Of a DNA stretch of 10,337 bases, positions 1-7,210 are shown piece by piece (the stretch's first letter is position 1; the number at the start of each line of letters is the position of its first letter). The position numbers and the translations under genes are program-made. Source of the DNA: Myxococcota bacterium. Lineage in GTDB: Bacteria; Myxococcota_C; UBA6777. Where the stretch lies: positions 1 to 10,337 of the forward strand of contig CAUJFU010000490.1 of NCBI GenBank assembly GCA_963169055.1, given 5' to 3'. A model generated the notes under the pieces. It was not told the origin of the DNA. It made no database searches and was given only the letters and a program-made list of their open reading frames with translations.

Positions 1-20
1 TCTTTGGAGGCTTTTTGATC

Positions 21-1550
21 ATGTTTTCACGCATCACTCGTCTTTTTCTCTGTCGTCTCTGGCAATCCCTTCGTGCGCTTGGGTTTTTTTCTGTTTTCTT
101 GGGAGTCGCCTTGGTGGCTTGCGACAAAGGCACTCCCCAAACACCCGTCTGTACGGCCTCTCAGACCCAAACATGTACTTGCACCGACAGCAAGACGGGC
201 ACACAATCCTGCAACACCGATGGTCTCGCTTGGAGCGCTTGTAAGTGCGAAACGCAACCCAACTCTTGCACGCTCGGTCAGACCCGTGAGTGCGACTGTG
301 GCCCCACAAGCAAAGGGCAACAAGCCTGTATCGGCAACAATCAGTGGGGCGTTTGTGCTTGCCCGAGCTGTACGCCCAACGCCAAAGAAGGCTGTGATTG
401 TACAACGGGTGGGGTAGGCAGCAAGACCTGTAATGCCGATGGCAAGGGATATTCCGCGTGTGATTGTCCGGTCGGTGGTTGCCGTGAAAACGACACTAAA
501 AGCTGTCAATGCGCAAATCTCGAAAAGGGCGTACAGACTTGTAAAGACGCGAAATGGAGCGTTTGCGAGCAATGCGGCGTGGTCAACAACAAGTGCCGCG
601 CCAAGGGAGATATCGAAAACTGCACTTGCCCCAATACGGCTGCAAGTGTTCGCGTGTGCCAAGAGAACCTAACATGGGGGCTTTGCAAGTGCGATGCTCC
701 CCCGTGTAAGCTCGGCGATACGGAAGAAGGACTTTGCGTCTGTCCGATCGGGATCAAAGGAAAGCGCACTTGCGTTGCGGATGCTCGAGGATTTCCAGAG
801 TGGGGGACCTGTGAGTGTGCGTGCAAAGAAGGTGATAAGCTCGATTGCGCCTGCCCCAACGGAACCAAAGGCCAACGCTCGTGCGGCTGTACGGGCGGAA
901 AGTGCGAGTGGATGGCGTGTAGCTGTGCGCGTTGTGCCACCAACGAGGATTGCAAAAAAGATCCGCTCTATCCCCATTGCAACCCGACACTCAACCTGTG
1001 TGTCGCTTGTCTTGATGACACGCATTGTTCTGCTTCTACCGCAGGAAAGCGCTGTCAAAAGTTTACTGGAAACTGTGTTGCTTGTCTCGAAGATGCCGAT
1101 TGCACGGGCGGAAACGCCTGCGATCCTTCGACTGCAAGCTGTCAGATGATCCAAAAGGTCGATCTCGAAGGAACACTCCGCCGCTGCGATGACAACGCCA
1201 GCGGTGCTTCCCGCTGTCGTGGATCGACACGAACGGGCGATGACAAAGGACCGATCTATTTCTTGTTTTACACAGGAACGGCTTTCCCACCGCCCCAAAC
1301 ACAACGCCCCTTTTATTGGTACAAACTCCCTGAAACCGATTTCTCGGATCCCAAAAAAGAGATCACCTACAAAGTCCCTGCCATCCCCCCCGGTACGTGG
1401 ATCGTGTACGTCTTTATCGACGACAACAACAACTGGTCGGAAAATCGGTTCTTGCCTGATCCCGGCGATCTCGTGGGCTTCCTCAGCTCTGTGGAGATCA
1501 AAAGCGGACAAACCAACAGCCGCGATTTCTATCTCGTCGATCGTTATTAA
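21..1550 (+). CDS. Cysteine-rich repeat lipoprotein, function unknown
   Basis: A 509-residue predicted lipoprotein. The N-terminus has a basic stretch, a hydrophobic core (about 19-33) and a lipobox Leu-Val-Ala-Cys with the lipidated Cys at residue 34. Residues 44-302 hold seven repeats of 31-38 residues with a common plan: Cys, about 7-9 residues, Cys-x-Cys, a Gly-rich loop, Cys, usually a Trp or Tyr, then Cys-x-Cys. Residues 305-374 hold three short repeats of the C-x-x-(D/E)-D-x-x-C type. Residues 379-509 lack cysteine-rich repeats and look like a beta-sandwich with an Asp/Asn-rich loop (I-D-D-N-N-N) that could bind calcium. ATG at 21 is preferred because it starts the signal peptide directly. 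GGAGG lies at 6-10, and an in-frame TTG at 15 is possible. The many cysteines imply oxidative folding outside the cytoplasm. It converges on the next gene with a 22-nt gap and no obvious terminator. I recognise the architecture as typical of Myxococcota-like genomes but know no function for it. Confidence 0.88.
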   Translation: MFSRITRLFLCRLWQSLRALGFFSVFLGVALVACDKGTPQTPVCTASQTQTCTCTDSKTGTQSCNTDGLAWSACKCETQPNSCTLGQTRECDCGPTSKGQQACIGNNQWGVCACPSCTPNAKEGCDCTTGGVGSKTCNADGKGYSACDCPVGGCRENDTKSCQCANLEKGVQTCKDAKWSVCEQCGVVNNKCRAKGDIENCTCPNTAASVRVCQENLTWGLCKCDAPPCKLGDTEEGLCVCPIGIKGKRTCVADARGFPEWGTCECACKEGDKLDCACPNGTKGQRSCGCTGGKCEWMACSCARCATNEDCKKDPLYPHCNPTLNLCVACLDDTHCSASTAGKRCQKFTGNCVACLEDADCTGGNACDPSTASCQMIQKVDLEGTLRRCDDNASGASRCRGSTRTGDDKGPIYFLFYTGTAFPPPQTQRPFYWYKLPETDFSDPKKEITYKVPAIPPGTWIVYVFIDDNNNWSENRFLPDPGDLVGFLSSVEIKSGQTNSRDFYLVDRY

Positions 1551-1572
1551 TACGATCCCGTTCCCACTCACT

Positions 1573-3753
1573 TTAACGTATCAAAAGCGCTCCAAAAAAC
1601 TCGGCATGGCGGGGCGTTTCGTTGGTGCATGTTCCGCCATACGAAGCGCCCACAGTGATGTCTCCGCGCTGTCCGCAGCTTTGACCTGCGGCTCCCATCC
1701 CGATGCGCGAATTCGGCGATACGCAACGGCTCGCTCCATCCGCAAAGATCCCCACCCGCACTTGGGCGTCGTCTGGTGAGCCGTTCGATAGATTGATGCC
1801 TTCTTGTTCGCATACCGCTTGCAGCTGTGCTCCGTCAGCAAAGGACTTCCAAACCTCCGAACCAAGGGCATAATCAAAAGAAGTATTGTTTCCTTGAAAC
1901 AACGTCTGCAAAGAGGGGGCGCTTTTGTGCAAAAGCAGCGTGCGGCGCGATGTGCTTGCGCCGTTGAGGGGTTGCCACGACAGAAACATCTGCGAAAAGC
2001 CGATCTGATGGAAGGAAGCGAGCTTGGCTTCTTGAGTGTCGAGATCAGGTGCGTTGGGGTTATGTGTGGTGGTATTTGTCCAAAAGGCCGAATCATAGGC
2101 AAAAGTCGAGCTTGTTCCATGAGATTTGAGCGCCAACGTCCATCCGCCACCTTGGGTATCCATCCAGCAATAAGCGCGAAAGGCCGATTGTCCGATAGGT
2201 TTGATCCAATACACGCCGTTGTCGAAGGCGGCAGCGGGTGGGAGGTGATAGGCTTGGCAGCTTGGGGCTTGGGTGCCATCGTCGTATTCGTATGCGTTGT
2301 CGCGCATTCGCAAGGACTTGGTTTGGCGCAATTCTCGGCCTAAAATATACGTCCATCGGGGGTTTTGGATGTTGGGCTGGTTTGGGCCGACGTAAAGGTT
2401 GGCATTTCCTGCATATACAGGAAATGCGTTTTGCCCATACATCGCGCCGATACCTGCGAAGGAATCGATGCTTCCGCAATCGTTTTCGTTGTTCGCGAGG
2501 ATACCGAGGCGGAGTTTTGCGATGTAGCCGTTTGACGCGGTGGCGTTTCGTGCAACATTGATCCCTTCCAGTCGACAGTAGCCTTGCAGCGAGCCTCCAC
2601 GCACCAATCCCAACCAGTTGGCGTACCCTGCCCTTGTTTGAAAAGGCGTATTTTCGGGACTTTGGAGGATGCTTCGCAGAGAAGGCCCTTCGTGTCGCAC
2701 GATCAGCGAACGAGTCGGTTGGCCGTTGTTGTCGGCCATTTGGATGAGAAGCTCTTTGATCTGGGTTGTGGCGTAGCTTTGGAGCTTGGCTTCTGTGGTG
2801 TTTTTTTGTGGGTTAGGCGAGGCAGGGTAGGGGGTGCTTTGTCCCCACAGCGGTGCATCATAGCGAAAAGTGTCCTTGCTTCCGTCGCTTTTGAGCAAGA
2901 GCGTCCATCCGCCGCCTGCGTAGGTCATCTCGCAATAAGCTTCGAACGCCGTCGCTTGTGGCGGTTGGAGGCGATAGATGCCATCTTGCGTTGCGGCCCG
3001 ATAACCCGAAGGCGGAAAGCGATACGCAGCACAATCGACCGCAGGCGCGACCGTCGGCCAACTCCACACCCCGTTTTGTTGGCGCGCTGCGATCTCACAG
3101 GAACCTGCTACACAGCCCCCGCCATAAGTGGCGCTGCAATCGCTGTCCTTTTGGCACGCAGAACATCGCGATTGCAGGCAAATGCTTCGAGAGGGGCAAT
3201 CGCTGTCTTTGGTGCAGCTGCCGATCGTTTCGCTGTGGATCTCTGCGGGCAGTTCGATCGTAGGTTCAGGAACTGAGGCATCGGTCTCTTGGAGGGGCGG
3301 TTCGCTTGGGATAGGCTCGGTGATCTTCTCCGAAGCCTCGTTCGGGTCGGAAGGTTCGAGCATCTCTGTTCGGATAGACTCTGCCGAATCGGTGGGAGTG
3401 GGTTCGCTTTGATCGGTGGAGATGGGTTCGCTTTGATCGACAAAGGTTTCGGAAACGTCTTGTTCGTGGTTCGATTCATGCGATGCGACGGGGCGTTCGA
3501 GGAAGTTGGGAGAACACCAACCTTCGCTGCAAGTCGCCGCACCGTTGCAATCGGAGGGCTGCACACAACGGCGTTCGCAATGTCCTTTTTGGCATCGATA
3601 GGTGTCTTTTTCTCCGCATTCTTCGGCACGTTGGCAGGTCCAACCCGTCACCTCAAGCGGTGATCCAAGGCAAGACACCGCCACGAAGCACACAAGAAAA
3701 AGCCAAAAGAACCCCATGAAGGCGAGCTTGGGGTGTTCGTTCTTCTTGAACAT
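1573..3753 (-). CDS. Lipoprotein with two tandem fibrinogen-like (GGGWT) domains
   Basis: A 726-residue predicted surface lipoprotein. The signal peptide (about 10-27) ends at Ala-Val-Ser-Cys with Cys28. Residues 40-80 form a cysteine-rich segment. Residues 85-178 are a Ser/Glu/Pro/Thr linker with repeated S-E-P units. Residues 180-219 contain two C-x-K-D-S-D-C short repeats. Two copies of a bacterial fibrinogen-C-terminal-like domain follow, at about 238-485 and 497-726. Each carries the signature Y-C-x-M-x3-GGGWTL (273-285 and 528-540). Later segments also match, for example the E-G-I-N and V/L-R-x-G-I-x-A pieces in each half. Bacterial proteins with this domain are usually secreted, and fibrinogen-like folds often bind acetylated sugars; binding here is inference. 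ATG at 3753 was chosen because AGGGA (3761-3765) sits 7 nt upstream and it places the signal peptide at the N-terminus. An upstream TTG at 3792 would add 13 unlikely residues. A tandem-repeat array lies just upstream. Confidence 0.9.
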   Translation of the reverse strand: MFKKNEHPKLAFMGFFWLFLVCFVAVSCLGSPLEVTGWTCQRAEECGEKDTYRCQKGHCERRCVQPSDCNGAATCSEGWCSPNFLERPVASHESNHEQDVSETFVDQSEPISTDQSEPTPTDSAESIRTEMLEPSDPNEASEKITEPIPSEPPLQETDASVPEPTIELPAEIHSETIGSCTKDSDCPSRSICLQSRCSACQKDSDCSATYGGGCVAGSCEIAARQQNGVWSWPTVAPAVDCAAYRFPPSGYRAATQDGIYRLQPPQATAFEAYCEMTYAGGGWTLLLKSDGSKDTFRYDAPLWGQSTPYPASPNPQKNTTEAKLQSYATTQIKELLIQMADNNGQPTRSLIVRHEGPSLRSILQSPENTPFQTRAGYANWLGLVRGGSLQGYCRLEGINVARNATASNGYIAKLRLGILANNENDCGSIDSFAGIGAMYGQNAFPVYAGNANLYVGPNQPNIQNPRWTYILGRELRQTKSLRMRDNAYEYDDGTQAPSCQAYHLPPAAAFDNGVYWIKPIGQSAFRAYCWMDTQGGGWTLALKSHGTSSTFAYDSAFWTNTTTHNPNAPDLDTQEAKLASFHQIGFSQMFLSWQPLNGASTSRRTLLLHKSAPSLQTLFQGNNTSFDYALGSEVWKSFADGAQLQAVCEQEGINLSNGSPDDAQVRVGIFADGASRCVSPNSRIGMGAAGQSCGQRGDITVGASYGGTCTNETPRHAEFFGALLIR

Positions 3754-3806
3754 CAGCGAATCCCTGTAGTGGGCAAAGCGAAAAAATGCCAACGATCCGA
3801 CGAAAT

Positions 3807-3896
3807 AGAAATAACACCATCAAAAATAACATCATTAAAAATAACACCATTAAAAATAACACCATCAAAAACAACGCCATCAAAAACAACGCTATG
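3807..3896. repeat. Six tandem copies of a 15-nt AT-rich unit
   Basis: Six head-to-tail 15-nt units run without spacers. The plus-strand consensus is AAAAATAACACCATC. Units start at 3807, 3822, 3837, 3852, 3867 and 3882. The outer copies are the most diverged: unit 1 begins AGAAA, and units 5-6 carry ACAACG. The array sits 54 nt upstream of the start of the fibrinogen-like lipoprotein gene, on its 5' side, in a locally AT-rich stretch. The unit length is a multiple of three, so every frame reads as a 5-residue repeat, but no convincing gene runs through it. It could be a protein-binding array, a copy-number-variable promoter element or simple slippage. Confidence 0.9.
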
Positions 3897-3940
3897 TTCG
3901 CGGACTTTCAAGCGGCTGTGTTGTTGGTTTGAAAAGCATT

Positions 3941-4023
3941 GTTTCGCCCCGCCGATATGGGGTCAAGGGGGCGAGGACCCTTGGCGGGGTATGGGGCAGC
4001 GCCCCATCTCAGCGGGGCGGAAC
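3941..4023. repeat. 83-bp palindromic (REP/BIME-like) element with nested hairpins
   Basis: Terminal inverted repeats GTTTCGCCCCGC (3941-3952) and GCGGGGCGGAAC (4012-4023) match at 11 of 12 positions. Inside are a perfect 7-bp hairpin with a 3-nt loop, ATGGGGC-AGC-GCCCCAT (3991-4007), and a second pairing CAAGGG/CCCTTG (3964-3969 with 3978-3983). A nested CCCCGCC/GGCGGGG pair (3947-3953 with 3983-3989) competes with the outer stem. One end lies inside the CBM9-like gene, and its TGA (4009-4011) falls within the element. The main hairpin begins one nucleotide past that stop, so it may protect or end the transcript, but no T-tract follows it on the minus strand. No second copy is visible in this window. 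Confidence 0.75.
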
Positions 4024-5538
4024 TTTCGACATATTTTTGGGTTGGAGATCGATGGGGTGTTTGAGGCGGTGGATCTGGACGGTGTTGGGGAGAGGGGCGC
4101 GTCGGATGATATACCCTTCGGGGATCTTGCGGAATTGATGGATGGTTGGCGCGGGAGCTTTGGGGATCTTGGGGGCTTGTGGGAGAGGAATGTTGCGAGG
4201 GAGGGGTTGAGAGACAGGGAGTGTGCGCGTGGGGGTGGGGCGCAGTACAGGGGCGAGCAGATCGCGGGTGGAGAATCGAAGCGTTCCAAAACGAGCGAGG
4301 TTGTGGTAATCGCCGCCGATGCCCGTCGTCACGGGACTCCATGCGTGATCTTCGTTGGCGCTGTGGCGTGAGCGTTCGAGGCGGTACATATTGATGGACC
4401 ATTCGTCCCCATCGAGCGGAGGAAGGTTGCGCGCAGGACCCAGCCGCTCAAAGGGGAGCCGCATCTCGACACTCCATCCTTGATCGCGGTCGTTGCGTTG
4501 GTTCAGGGTTCCGCGCACATCCACGGCGACGGTCATCCCGCTGTCATAGGCCAATCGGCCCCACGGACGGGGAGATCGGTACGTGTCAAAAAAGGAATCG
4601 AAGATCATCCCTGCGGGGGAGACTTGGAGTTCGATGTAGTCGCGGCGGTTGCGGTTGGCGTCGATGTAGAACTCGACGACCTCTTGTTGAAACAGCGGAT
4701 CATCACGGCGTTTGTAGGTGCTAAAGATATCATCGTCGTCCATCTCGAACGCGATATAAAGGTGACGCGCATCCCAAGCGACTTTGGCTTCGGTGCGTTT
4801 TTGGGCGAGGCGGTTGTTGTAGGTTCGAAACCGCCCTGTCGATGGGGCTTTTTGCCAGACGGGATCGTTGAGTTTTCCGTCCATGACGGGTGGGACGCTG
4901 GTGCGATAAGCGACGTAGATCGGTCGCTCCATCTCTTGGCCTGCCAACAAGATCGGGCCGATCGCGATGCGATTCTGTCCATCTGTCGGGACTTTGGCGG
5001 CAGCGGTCATGCGTGCGTCGCCGTTCCAAAAGCCTGTCATGAGGTAGGCTTGGTTGTTGGGCAGATCGGCAGGACAAGTAAAGCGAAAGGTGTAACCGAA
5101 GAACTTGCCGACTTGCCAATTGCGGCTGTGATACAGCCGTGCGGTCGGATCTTGCGCTTCGTCGAGGTTAGTAAAGGCTCCGCGTGGGCCGGGATCGCCT
5201 TGAAGATGGAGGAAGGTTCGCCACAACAGCTTCATTTGTCGCAAGGGCTTGTAGTACAGCGTCACTTCTGCGGCTTCGCCTCGTCGCATCGGCCAAGGCT
5301 TGATATCGGCCCCGTAGAGCACCACCGCAGGGCCTTGCCCGGGTTCGGTGAGTGTGGCGTTGAGCAACAAGCGCGGCTTGGGGGTTCCTTGGAGCAAGAT
5401 CTGTTGGACGGCTTTGGCTTCTCTTGCGTTGAGTTTGCGATCGACATAGCGCTTGGGACTGGGGCTTTGATCGATACAGCCCCATGCGGTGAGTAAGAGC
5501 GCTCCAAAGATGCCGAAGCATCGCGCAAATGGCTTCAT
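4009..5538 (-). CDS. Lipoprotein with CBM9-like carbohydrate-binding domain
   Basis: A 509-residue predicted lipoprotein. A hydrophobic leader (about 8-19) precedes Cys21 in Thr-Ala-Trp-Gly-Cys, which is an imperfect lipobox. Residues 55-200 look like a beta-sandwich of the kind found beside GT39-type glycosyltransferases: F-x-H-L, a following Asp region, a W-x-V-G-K turn, and a final Tyr/Gly-Phe strand. Residues 205-445 match the family 9-like carbohydrate-binding fold. Visible elements are M-D-G-K-L-N-D-P-V-W, a V-A-W-D strand with L-Y-I-A-F, V-V-E-F-Y-I-D-A-N, a G-W-S-V-E-M-R-L-P-F segment and a closing F-G-T-L-R-F. The last ~60 residues are Pro-rich. CBM9-like domains bind sugar chain ends in enzymes, but no catalytic domain is attached here, so the ligand is unknown. 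The start overlaps the upstream stop as ATGA, with GAGGAG about 11 nt upstream. Its final codons lie in a palindromic element. Confidence 0.88.
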   Translation of the reverse strand: MKPFARCFGIFGALLLTAWGCIDQSPSPKRYVDRKLNAREAKAVQQILLQGTPKPRLLLNATLTEPGQGPAVVLYGADIKPWPMRRGEAAEVTLYYKPLRQMKLLWRTFLHLQGDPGPRGAFTNLDEAQDPTARLYHSRNWQVGKFFGYTFRFTCPADLPNNQAYLMTGFWNGDARMTAAAKVPTDGQNRIAIGPILLAGQEMERPIYVAYRTSVPPVMDGKLNDPVWQKAPSTGRFRTYNNRLAQKRTEAKVAWDARHLYIAFEMDDDDIFSTYKRRDDPLFQQEVVEFYIDANRNRRDYIELQVSPAGMIFDSFFDTYRSPRPWGRLAYDSGMTVAVDVRGTLNQRNDRDQGWSVEMRLPFERLGPARNLPPLDGDEWSINMYRLERSRHSANEDHAWSPVTTGIGGDYHNLARFGTLRFSTRDLLAPVLRPTPTRTLPVSQPLPRNIPLPQAPKIPKAPAPTIHQFRKIPEGYIIRRAPLPNTVQIHRLKHPIDLQPKNMSKVPPR

Positions 5539-6113
5539 CGTGTATGTTTCTCCTCGGTCTGTCTTTTTTTGGCTTCGAGTTCAAGGCGTTTTTGATCGAT
5601 GATCTGTTGAAAACGATAGGAACATCCGTTGTCTGCGGAGCGATCAACGCTGATTAACTCGACCGTTTTTGGATCGATCGGGAACGTGCGGCAGGGTAGC
5701 GGGCGAGATTTGTGTACGCTGCAATACGAATTCTGAGTTTCTTTGTCTGTGCGCAAAAAAGGACATCGCCAGAGGATCTCGCAGCAAGCGCCGCAATGCG
5801 CGCACTCGCCTTGTCTCCATGCTTCGTGGCGCGTCACATAGGCCCGATCAAAGAAACTGCGCCATGTGTTATTCACTTTGATGCGGTAATGGCGGCTGCG
5901 GCGACCGATGCCTTTGATATCCCACAGCATCACCAGCCAATACAGCGCGCCTACAAACACCACAAACCACAGCGAAACAAGCCCTTTGGAGTAGTGTACG
6001 ATCTCTGAGGCCAGCGTTTTCTTTTGCTCTTGCGTTGCTTCCGAAGTGGCGGGTGGCACGCTCTCGTGCGCGGTGGATTTTTGGGGAGAAGATAATTTTT
6101 CTTGACCGTCCAT
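5535..6113 (-). CDS. Membrane-anchored YkgJ-type cysteine-cluster protein
   Basis: A 192-residue protein with one predicted transmembrane helix (about 45-64) after a polar, Ser/Glu-rich N-terminus. The YkgJ-family cysteine cluster follows. It shows C104-x2-C107-x2-C110-C111, then C117-P, Y-C131 and the R-P-x-x-C141-R-x-F-P motif, with a further Cys164. The family is thought to chelate zinc or an iron-sulfur centre; its reaction is mostly unknown. A fused membrane anchor puts the cluster on one membrane face, probably cytoplasmic by the positive-inside rule (R71-R74 follow the helix). ATG at 6113 is chosen because AAAGGAG (6127-6133) lies upstream, though 13 nt away. An in-frame ATG at 6176 is embedded in a promoter-like -10 box, and a GTG at 6200 is weaker still. 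The stop overlaps the ATG of the CBM9-like lipoprotein gene by four bases, implying co-translation. Confidence 0.85.
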   Translation of the reverse strand: MDGQEKLSSPQKSTAHESVPPATSEATQEQKKTLASEIVHYSKGLVSLWFVVFVGALYWLVMLWDIKGIGRRSRHYRIKVNNTWRSFFDRAYVTRHEAWRQGECAHCGACCEILWRCPFLRTDKETQNSYCSVHKSRPLPCRTFPIDPKTVELISVDRSADNGCSYRFQQIIDQKRLELEAKKRQTEEKHTR

Positions 6114-6174
6114 CGTTGATCTTTCGCTCCTTTGCGTTGTCTCTTCTGGCGGTGGACCTTTTTGCAAGTCGGCC

Positions 6175-6202
6175 ATTATGCCCAGAACCCAAACAGACAC
6201 AA
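6175..6202 (-). promoter_or_regulatory. Candidate sigma70-type promoter for the YkgJ/CBM9 pair
   Basis: On the minus strand, TTGTGT (6197-6202) and CATAAT (6175-6180) are separated by 16 nt. The -10 box matches five of six consensus bases; the -35 box is weaker. Initiation would fall near 6168, downstream of the ATG at 6176, which favours ATG 6113 as the real start. The motif lies in the gap between rlmE and this pair, so the pair may be transcribed apart from rlmE. Confidence 0.4.
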
Positions 6203-6318
6203 GCCTTTTGTGTGCGTTGCGGTTGGGTGCAACCTATCCTTCGCGCTGTGGCGCGGTGGGTTCGCACCTTCCAACATCGCCGATATTCGTGCTGCTTCGC
6301 TGTTTGCCTTACGGGGAG

Positions 6319-7032
6319 TCAAGAGAGCGGATCATAGGGGGTGGAGGGGGGCTTGGCTACAGCGGAGGACGCATCTTCGGGCGGTGCATCTGTGGACATA
6401 TCGCCCTCTTGCGGGCTTTCGGAGGCTTGTACAAGCGGCGTGCCGCGAAACTGGGTGGCGATGACGTAGACCTCAGAAGAGGTTTTTCGTGTGGCTTCGG
6501 GGCGGGTGGTTCGGACTTTTTTGAAGAGATTTTTGGTGGCAAATAGAAAGTTGTCGAAATCATCGCCCGGAAAGATCTTGACAACCATCGAGCCACCCAA
6601 CAACAACATCTTTTGTGCGATCTGTAGGGCGATCAGAGCGAGTTCATACGAGCGCGCACAGTCCGTCACACGGATCCCTGAGATGTTGGGAGCCATATCG
6701 GAGAGAACCGTATGCGCCTTGCCTTCGAGAGCGTCCATCGCCTGCTTTTGCACCGCTTCATCCAGAAGATCACCTTGCAAAAGCGTGATCTGGCGATAGG
6801 GTAGCGGGTCGATGGGAAGCAGATCGATTCCAACGATTCTTCCCGAAGGACCGACGATATCGGCTGCGATCTGCAACCAACCGCCCGGAGCCGCCCCAAG
6901 GTCCAACACGCGCCCTCCCTTCGGGAAGATCTGAAAGCGTTTGTGTAACTCTTCGAGTTTATAGGCCGCACGAGAACGCAACCCTTCCTCTTTGGCTTGT
7001 TTGTAAAAGTGATCTTTGCGATGAAAGGCCAT
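6319..7032 (-). CDS. rlmE: 23S rRNA (uridine-2'-O)-methyltransferase RlmE
   Basis: A 237-residue protein of the RrmJ/FtsJ family. The family methylates the 2'-OH of the A-loop uridine (U2552 in E. coli) of 23S rRNA, using S-adenosylmethionine, late in large-subunit assembly. The N-terminal G-L-R-S-R-A-A-Y-K-L segment is present. The SAM-binding motif D-L-G-A-A-P-G-G-W spans 44-52, with the acidic motif G-I-D-L-L-P at 68-73 and S-D-M-A-P-N at 111-116. The catalytic K-D-K-E set maps to K25, D112, K152 and E187. The core ends near residue 197. The remaining ~40 residues are Ser/Pro/Ala/Asp-rich and exceed the E. coli protein's end. ATG at 7032 starts the conserved core; 33 in-frame residues upstream look non-coding. 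GGAAAG lies 9 nt upstream of it. The gene diverges from the subtilase gene. Confidence 0.96.
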   Translation of the reverse strand: MAFHRKDHFYKQAKEEGLRSRAAYKLEELHKRFQIFPKGGRVLDLGAAPGGWLQIAADIVGPSGRIVGIDLLPIDPLPYRQITLLQGDLLDEAVQKQAMDALEGKAHTVLSDMAPNISGIRVTDCARSYELALIALQIAQKMLLLGGSMVVKIFPGDDFDNFLFATKNLFKKVRTTRPEATRKTSSEVYVIATQFRGTPLVQASESPQEGDMSTDAPPEDASSAVAKPPSTPYDPLS

Positions 7033-7129
7033 CGGTCTTGTCTTTCCGTGGTTTGTGGTGTTCCGTGTTTTGAGGTCGGCGCGGTTGGCGGGTGTGTTCT
7101 CTTTTGAACGGATAGAGGTCTCGCCGCAC

Positions 7130-7157
7130 AAGATACAGAATCACTCGATTTTTACAA
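7130..7157 (-). promoter_or_regulatory. Candidate promoter for rlmE
   Basis: On the minus strand, TTGTAA (7152-7157) and TATCTT (7130-7135) are 16 nt apart, each matching four of six consensus bases. The implied start near 7123 gives a leader of about 90 nt. This is a weak match and is supported mainly by its position. Confidence 0.3.
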
Positions 7158-7210
7158 GCAAAACTGCTCCCCTGTCTTGCCCATGTCTCAAAGATTCAGA
7201 AAGGGTGGCT

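Noticed and set aside
669-1571. A 300-codon minus-strand open frame opposite the cysteine-rich lipoprotein gene
   Set aside because: It is antisense to a gene with clear signal peptide and repeats, has no recognisable domain, and open antisense frames are common here because few codons create reverse stops.
3653-3889. A minus-strand frame whose N-terminus is five-residue hydrophobic repeats (L-F-L-M-V)
   Set aside because: The repeats are just the translation of the 15-nt array; there is no ribosome-binding site, and it overlaps the start of the fibrinogen-like lipoprotein gene in another frame.
3807-3896. CRISPR array
   Set aside because: Units are 15 nt, directly adjacent and without unique spacers, and no cas gene is nearby.
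3991-4007. Classical intrinsic terminator after the CBM9-like gene
   Set aside because: The hairpin is perfect but no T-tract follows on the minus strand, so it is reported only as part of the palindromic element.
3733-4371. A plus-strand 212-codon frame running through the tandem array and palindromic element
   Set aside because: Its composition changes abruptly at each repeat, it overlaps two minus-strand genes, and it has no domain or good start.
4480-5496. A 338-codon plus-strand open frame opposite the CBM9-like gene
   Set aside because: It is a mirror of a recognisable lipoprotein that has a signal peptide and a coupled start.
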